17,656 bases of DNA from Elusimicrobia bacterium CG08_land_8_20_14_0_20_59_10 (lineage in GTDB: Bacteria; Elusimicrobiota; Elusimicrobia; Elusimicrobiales; UBA9959). Position 1 is the stretch's first letter, and each line of letters opens with the position of its first letter. Below are positions 13,914-17,656 of this stretch, in pieces. The position numbers were made by a program, and so were the translations under genes. The stretch is taken from NCBI GenBank assembly GCA_002779045.1, contig PEXO01000404.1, positions 1 through 17,656 on the forward strand, given 5' to 3'. The notes under the pieces were generated by a model. The model had not been told where the DNA came from. It made no database searches and saw only the letters and a list, made by a program, of their open reading frames with translations.

Positions 13914-14363
13914 CTAGGGTTTTACTTTAAAAGTGAGATCGCGGCGCTCCACTATGGTGACTTTCGCGCCCTTCACTATCTCCACGTCGGAGTCGGCGTT
14001 CCAGAAACTGCCGTGGAATTCCACCTTGCCGCGCGGGGAGTTGGGGATTATGTCCTCCACAACTATAGCGGTCTCGCCGGCGTGGACCTCCAGGGGCCTG
14101 CCGGACGGGTTCTTGCCGGAGACCCGCCCGGTGAAATAGCCCTGGGCGCAGCGCCTGAAAGAAACCAGCGACAGGATGGAGAGGACGGAGAACAGGACCA
14201 GCTGGGTGTTGACGCCCATGGGGATGAAGATCAGCAGCAGGCCGGTGAGGACGGCGCCGAGGCCGAAGAAACAAAGTATGAAGCCGGGCAGGAAAAGTTC
14301 CATGCTCATTATTACCAGGCCCACGACTATCCAGACATACTGCGGGGGGATGTTTTCAAGCAT
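13914..14363 (-). CDS. nfeD: NfeD-family membrane protein (short form)
   Basis: The 149-residue protein has closely spaced membrane segments in the first half (about 8-30, 33-53, 55-70; VWIVVGLVIMSMELFLPGF onward), with the family-typical MELFLPGF turn. A soluble OB-fold domain follows at the C-terminus (about 90-149, GETAIVVEDIIPN, GKVEFHGSFWNADSD, VTIVERRDLTFKVKP). Short NfeD proteins are membrane partners of SPFH proteins. The qmcA gene starts 23 nt downstream on the same strand, so the two surely form an operon. No serine-protease domain (the long NfeD form) is present. No obvious Shine-Dalgarno precedes the ATG at 14363. Confidence 0.92.
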   Translation of the reverse strand: MLENIPPQYVWIVVGLVIMSMELFLPGFILCFFGLGAVLTGLLLIFIPMGVNTQLVLFSVLSILSLVSFRRCAQGYFTGRVSGKNPSGRPLEVHAGETAIVVEDIIPNSPRGKVEFHGSFWNADSDVEIVKGAKVTIVERRDLTFKVKP

Positions 14364-14407
14364 AGGAAAATAGTACGAAATCCAGCGGCGGCCGGCAACA
14401 TGAGCAG

Positions 14408-14429
14408 GCCCGGGGCGCGGGACCCGGGC
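14408..14429 (-). terminator. GC-rich hairpin downstream of the five-repeat protein gene
   Basis: GCCCGGG (14408-14414) pairs perfectly with CCCGGGC (14423-14429) around an 8-nt loop, 17 nt past the minus-strand stop of the gene ending at 14447. There is no T-tract, so termination is uncertain; it may be a transcript-stabilising stem. Confidence 0.35.
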
Positions 14430-14446
14430 TAAGGAAGCGTAGGCGC

Positions 14447-15610
14447 TCAGTAAGGATGCGGCGCCGGGCCGTTCTGGCCGGCCTTGGCCACGTAGTCTAT
14501 CGTATAAGTGTAATCGCGGATCTGTCCGCTGACGGCAGAGCCGACAACCGGCAGGCCGGCGGTGTTGAAAACGGCGACCTTGTCCGTCAGGGCTTTCCTG
14601 GCCTCGCTCTCGAACGTAAAGGTTTCGGGAGACTGGTAAGTCTGCACCGCGGCAGAAGGAACGACCCCGCCCGCCTGGTAGATATTACCGACAAGGAAGT
14701 CCACGCCATAGGAATAATCGCGCCCTTCGGGCCGCGCCACGGAGGAGAGCGGCGAAACGCCGGCCCTGGAGAAAACCGGGAGGGCGGCACTGGACGCGGC
14801 CAGCGCGTCCTTTTCAAAAGTGAAGATCTCCCTTGAGTTATAGCGGTTGACCGAGTACTGCGGGCGGCGGCCGTACCTGTTGGTTTTAACCGCGAACTCC
14901 ACCTGCACCGAATGATCGCCGTCAGGGCGCTGCACGGCCTTGCCCCGTATGGCAGGCACGCCGGCCTGCCGGAACATGGCGAGATACGAGGGAATGGCCT
15001 TCTCCGCCTGGCTTTCAAAAGTAAACCGGCCGCCGGTGTATCGCTCGAACTTCACCGCGTACTCCTGCGTCGGGCGCAGCATGTTCCTGACCAGGAAATC
15101 CACGGCAAAGGCGTTGTCGCTGCCGACATCATAAACATAGGAATCCAGCACGGTCAGCTTGGCGGCGCGGAAATTATCCGCGCAGGACTTCATCGCAGCT
15201 TGCGCTTCGCGCTCTACCCAGTAGGAGGCCCCGTTCTTATAGTTCTCCACCAGCACGGCAGGGGGCATGGCGGTATTGCCCTTTACGGTGGGCAGGTATT
15301 CTATAACAAAGCTGTAGCCGCGGTCCTTTTCCACCACGCGGCCGCCCAGCGTGGTTATGCCGGCCGCCCTGAGCGCGTTTATCCGCGCGTCCATGGCGGG
15401 CTTGGCCTGGCTCCCGAAGGAGAAGACCTCGTCAGTGGAGTATTCGGCTATCGTCGCTCCGGGAGGCGTCACCGGCGACGGGGCGTGCGGCATGGCCGCA
15501 TGGGAGCCCGGGATATTGCCGGTCGTGTATGTTTCCAGATCGAACGACTGCGAAAATGACGGTACCGCTAAAACGAAGAAAGATAATACCGCAGTTAAAC
15601 CTTTAAGCAT
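14447..15610 (-). CDS. Secreted protein of five tandem repeats of about 66 residues, function unknown
   Basis: The 387-residue protein starts at an ATG with a GGGAGG site 4 nt ahead. Its signal peptide is MLKGLTAVLSFFVLAVPSFS, probably cut before Gln21. The rest is five degenerate copies of one module, at about 53-109, 119-176, 184-242, 251-309 and 320-377. Each has the pattern Y(S/T)x(E/D)xFTFExxAxxA, then a helix with xFxxAGL/V, then a strand pair ending DYxYxVDFLV. Helix and alternating aromatic strands suggest an alpha/beta unit that packs in tandem. Only one cysteine (143) is present, so disulfides are not used. The tail is GQNGPAPHPY. I recognise no named family; periplasmic or cell-surface binding is a plausible but unsupported role. 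It is probably monocistronic. Confidence 0.9.
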   Translation of the reverse strand: MLKGLTAVLSFFVLAVPSFSQSFDLETYTTGNIPGSHAAMPHAPSPVTPPGATIAEYSTDEVFSFGSQAKPAMDARINALRAAGITTLGGRVVEKDRGYSFVIEYLPTVKGNTAMPPAVLVENYKNGASYWVEREAQAAMKSCADNFRAAKLTVLDSYVYDVGSDNAFAVDFLVRNMLRPTQEYAVKFERYTGGRFTFESQAEKAIPSYLAMFRQAGVPAIRGKAVQRPDGDHSVQVEFAVKTNRYGRRPQYSVNRYNSREIFTFEKDALAASSAALPVFSRAGVSPLSSVARPEGRDYSYGVDFLVGNIYQAGGVVPSAAVQTYQSPETFTFESEARKALTDKVAVFNTAGLPVVGSAVSGQIRDYTYTIDYVAKAGQNGPAPHPY

Positions 15611-15844
15611 TGAGCCTCCCTGTACCCTTGAATTGTATTAATTGTGCGGCCCTGCCGTATGGGCCATTAGGCCGTATTTCCTGTGGGCCTTAAGCTGGTA
15701 GAGCGGGGCGCTGAATGGCCACGCGGATCTTTTAAAGCCGAAGCGGCCCGCCTACGGACGCAATAGCGATTTGTGCAAAGGTGCCGCATAAAAGGTACCA
15801 TGTGTTAATGGAACAAGTAACTATCGCTTCCGGGGGGTATTAAT
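15611..15844. promoter_or_regulatory. Divergent intergenic region; possible -10 for the five-repeat gene
   Basis: The two flanking genes are transcribed outward, so both promoters should lie here. On the minus strand TACAAT (plus 15632-15637) is a good -10 hexamer 21 nt before the ATG, but no matching -35 is visible. For the rightward gene no clear promoter was found. A poly-G stretch (15832-15837) before the start codon at 15845 is a weak ribosome-binding site. No RNA gene is recognised. Confidence 0.3.
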
Positions 15845-16108
15845 ATGGACAGGACCGCATGGCAGAATTTGTTTAAGAAACGCTTCGTCTTGAATCCGGT
15901 CGACGAGAGGTCCCGGGAAGGGGAGCCGACCTACTCGATCAAGGACAAGCAATTCGTGATCGTGATCAGGTCGGCTGTTCCGGCCGGCGCTCTCAGGGCG
16001 GAGTCGGTCTCAGACACCGAGGAATGCCTGGTAGTTAACAGGGGCCAGGGCAAGACCGCCTTCGTGGACTGGAACATAATAGAAGCCATAACGACGGTAG
16101 ATAACTGA
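15845..16108 (+). CDS. Small conserved-looking hypothetical protein
   Basis: The 87-residue cytoplasmic-looking protein has no signal peptide or membrane segment. After a basic N-terminus (AWQNLFKKRFVLNP) the pattern is mostly beta strands: KQFVIVIRS, GALRAESVSDTEECLVVNRG, KTAFVDWNIIEAITTV. The alternation and length are loosely reminiscent of small beta-barrels such as the Sm fold, but no diagnostic motif is visible and I do not assign a family. Start at 15845 has a G-rich sequence about 8 nt ahead. A probable terminator begins 9 nt after the stop codon, so it is likely a one-gene unit. Codon use resembles its neighbours, supporting a real gene. Confidence 0.7.
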   Translation: MDRTAWQNLFKKRFVLNPVDERSREGEPTYSIKDKQFVIVIRSAVPAGALRAESVSDTEECLVVNRGQGKTAFVDWNIIEAITTVDN

Positions 16109-16116
16109 CGCGAAAA

Positions 16117-16135
16117 GGCGCCGGGCGCTATTTTT
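16117..16135 (+). terminator. Possible intrinsic terminator after the small hypothetical gene
   Basis: GCGC (16118-16121) pairs with GCGC (16125-16128) around CGG, extended by G-U, followed by TATTTTT. The stem is short but positioned right after the stop codon. Confidence 0.4.
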
Positions 16136-16147
16136 CGGAGTGATCCA

Positions 16148-16237
16148 TTAAGGATAGCGATCCTCGTCTTGTTCCTCATTACCCCGGCCGGCCTTTCAGC
16201 GGCGGGGAACATAGACCCGCCCTCGCCCGGGAACTGA
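16148..16237 (+). pseudogene. Signal-peptide-like frame without a start codon, probable gene relict
   Basis: The frame reads LRIAILVLFLITPAGLSAA, then GNIDPPSPGN and a stop at 16235-16237. A basic residue, a hydrophobic core and a small-residue cleavage site look like a Sec signal peptide. There is no ATG/GTG at the expected position (TTA at 16148) and the frame ends ten residues after the cleavage site. The overlapping frame continues with LTCYPAKIKELRRTAGK into the GNAT start. It may be a decayed secreted-protein gene; chance is possible. Confidence 0.3.
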
Positions 16238-16293
16238 CCTGCTATCCCGCAAAGATCAAAGAACTGCGGCGCACGGCAGGAAAAATATACAAT

Positions 16294-16836
16294 ATGTGCA
16301 TGGCTGATTACTTTTTGAAAAGCGAGCGCATTGGCTTCAGCCGCTGGAGCGAGGCGGACCAGGAGAGGGCGTGGGAGGTATTTGGCGACCCCGAGCTCAC
16401 TAAATTCGTTGGCGGGCCTTTTACGCGCGAGCAGGTGCGCGCCGCGCTGGCCGCCCAGATCTCCTCGCAGAACGCCCGCGGTATACAGTACTGGCCGCTG
16501 TTCCTGCTCTCCACCGCGGAGTTCATGGGTTGTTGCGGGCTCAAGTCCAGGCAGCAGCCGGAATACTACGAGCTGGGCTGCTATCTAAAGACGGGCTTTC
16601 AGCATAAAGGCTACGCGGCGGAGGCGTCCCGCGCGGTCATAGCTTACGGTTTTGAAACGCTGAAGGCGAGGACCCTGTTAGCCGGGCATCACCCGGGCAA
16701 CCAGGCCTCCCGCGCCCTGGTGGGGAAGCTGGGGTTTTCTTATATCCGTGACGAGCTGTATCCGCCGACGGGTTTGAAGCACGCGCTCTACCGGCTGAAC
16801 GCGCGTCCCGCCGCGCCGGCCCCGCGTCAGCCCTGA
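16294..16836 (+). CDS. GNAT-family N-acetyltransferase, RimJ/RimL-like
   Basis: The 180-residue protein starts with the typical Acetyltransf_3 opening SERIGFSRWSEAD and the segment DPELTKFVGGPFT. The acetyl-CoA-binding motif A is FQHKGYAAEASRAVIAYGFE, corresponding to the Q/R-x-x-G-x-A pyrophosphate loop. It is followed by HHPGNQASRALVGKLGF (motif B, with the usual N-x-x-S-x-x-hydrophobic-x-x-K-hydrophobic-G-F). It would transfer acetyl from acetyl-CoA to an amine such as a protein N-terminus or a small molecule; the substrate cannot be read from sequence. Start choice: ATG at 16294 or at 16300 (MADYFLKSERI); only a weak AGGAAAA precedes. The Pro/Ala tail (RPAAPAPRQP) is not conserved in the family. 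It stands alone next to a broken transposase, possibly in an accessory region. Confidence 0.88.
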   Translation: MCMADYFLKSERIGFSRWSEADQERAWEVFGDPELTKFVGGPFTREQVRAALAAQISSQNARGIQYWPLFLLSTAEFMGCCGLKSRQQPEYYELGCYLKTGFQHKGYAAEASRAVIAYGFETLKARTLLAGHHPGNQASRALVGKLGFSYIRDELYPPTGLKHALYRLNARPAAPAPRQP

Positions 16837-16916
16837 AGGGTCCCGCCGCTCTCATGTTCCCTGCAGCTTCCTTGCCGATTCCCGGATCTTCCATGGCCAT
16901 GCGTACTGCTTCAAGG

Positions 16917-17656
16917 TCATCTGCGGCGGGCGGGCGGGGCCTGTCCGGATTTCAGACCTCCTGACATAGCATTAATCCTTTTGGCGCAAGTGACAAATTG
17001 CTTACGCGCAATCTCGCGCCATTTCCCTTTGCGATAAGTCAGGATGTCGAAGCCCGCCCGGATAAATTTTAGGAAAAGTTTCGGGCTCCAGCCGCCGCGG
17101 TCGAATACCATGGTCACCCTTCTCTTGCCCACCAGACGGCGCACCTCCTCCAGAATCTTCGGCAGCATCACCGTGAGCGCTTCGTTGAACTCCGCCGTCA
17201 CAACAAAAACAGGGGCTCCCGCTTTGTCGTTTACCCAATAATCCGTCGTCGCCGGCAGCGCCATACGCATCCGGGTGGAATATGTCTTCGGTATGCGCCT
17301 TTTGCCGCTGTAGACCCTCACGTGCCCATCCGTATAAAGGAAGCCTATCATCCTCCCACGCCGGGCGACACGCACCTGCGCCAGCTTACACCCAAAAAGT
17401 TCCGCTTTCTGAAATCCCGCCAAATCCGTAAGCTTGCGCCGCAATGTCTTGACCTCCGGCGCCCGGTCCAGCCCCAGCAGCCGCCCCAAGTATGCCGGCA
17501 CGTGTTCTTTCAATCCTTCCGGCCGTTTGATTCGCAATAGCGCCAGCAGCAACAGGGAAAGTATTGTCGTCCGAAGGCCGTAAAATGCGGGGCCGATGGA
17601 ACCGTAGAACTCCTGCGCCGCCTAAAATATCCCGCTTTGCACCAGTGCCGGCGCTG
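16917..17656 (-). pseudogene. Broken DDE transposase (frameshifted, C-terminally truncated)
   Basis: The main frame (TTG at 17552 to the stop at 16917) encodes 211 residues of a familiar DDE transposase: LLALLRIKRPEGLKEH, LGRLLGLDRAPEVKTLRRKL, YTDGHVRVYSG (first Asp, 75), MVFDRGGWSPKLFLKF (second Asp, 151) and FDILTYRKGKW. Homology continues upstream in the same frame (QEFYGSIGPAFYGLRTTILSL) to an in-frame TAG at 17622-17624. Past that the matching text (HWCKAGYF) is in another frame, consistent with loss of one base near 17620. After the YRKGKW segment the sequence diverges into AMSGGLKSGQAPPARRR, and the expected third acidic residue is missing. It is therefore an inactive relic whose 5' part runs off the window. 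No terminal inverted repeat is visible inside the window. Confidence 0.8.

Noticed and set aside
15690..15735. tRNA-like D-arm text (GCTGGTAGAGCG)
   Set aside because: The 5' half of the D stem does not pair properly, and no T-loop motif, acceptor stem or anticodon stem could be folded around it.

Overview
The window looks like chromosomal DNA of a GC-rich, diderm (Gram-negative-type) bacterium. Lipid A synthesis and flipping genes (lpxB, msbA) imply an LPS outer membrane, and several proteins carry Sec signal peptides. AUA isoleucine codons are unusually common for such GC-rich DNA. Together with an oxidoreductase-lpxB-msbA run and a tungsten-type glycolytic enzyme, this suggests an uncultured anaerobic lineage such as Elusimicrobiota. 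That assignment is inference only; no rRNA or other phylogenetic marker is present.

Layout. (1) 1-5361, plus strand: a compact envelope/stress operon with the 3' part of a Gfo/Idh/MocA oxidoreductase, lpxB, msbA and a short RelA/SpoT-type (p)ppGpp enzyme. lpxB, msbA and the (p)ppGpp gene are 1-15 nt apart. (2) 5466-5962: a small GGQ release-factor-like gene whose reading frame appears to continue into a hydrophobic segment in the -1 frame. (3) 6180-9772, plus strand: three envelope or secreted genes of uncertain function. They are a striking cysteine-repeat secreted protein built by internal duplication, a five-helix membrane protein with a large exported domain, and a secreted SUMF1/FGE-fold protein lacking one of the two catalytic cysteines. 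(4) 9773-11863, minus strand: a tungsten-dependent glyceraldehyde-3-phosphate:ferredoxin oxidoreductase (GAPOR) directly behind a ThiS/MoaD-like sulfur carrier, probably one transcription unit. (5) 11932-12856: a minimal soluble histidine kinase bracketed by a 76-bp imperfect inverted repeat with a perfect 28-bp core. (6) 12859-14363, minus: a QmcA (SPFH) and NfeD pair. (7) 14447-15610, minus: a secreted protein of five tandem copies of an undescribed repeat of about 66 residues. (8) 15845-17656: a small unknown gene, a decayed signal-peptide-like frame, a GNAT acetyltransferase and a broken transposase.

Best candidates for new biology are the HK-flanking inverted repeat, the C-x5-C-x11-C-x8-C secreted repeat protein, the bacterial GAPOR plus sulfur-carrier pair, and the five-repeat secreted protein. 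No CRISPR array, tRNA, rRNA or complete mobile element was found. All family calls come from motif reading, not from database searches.
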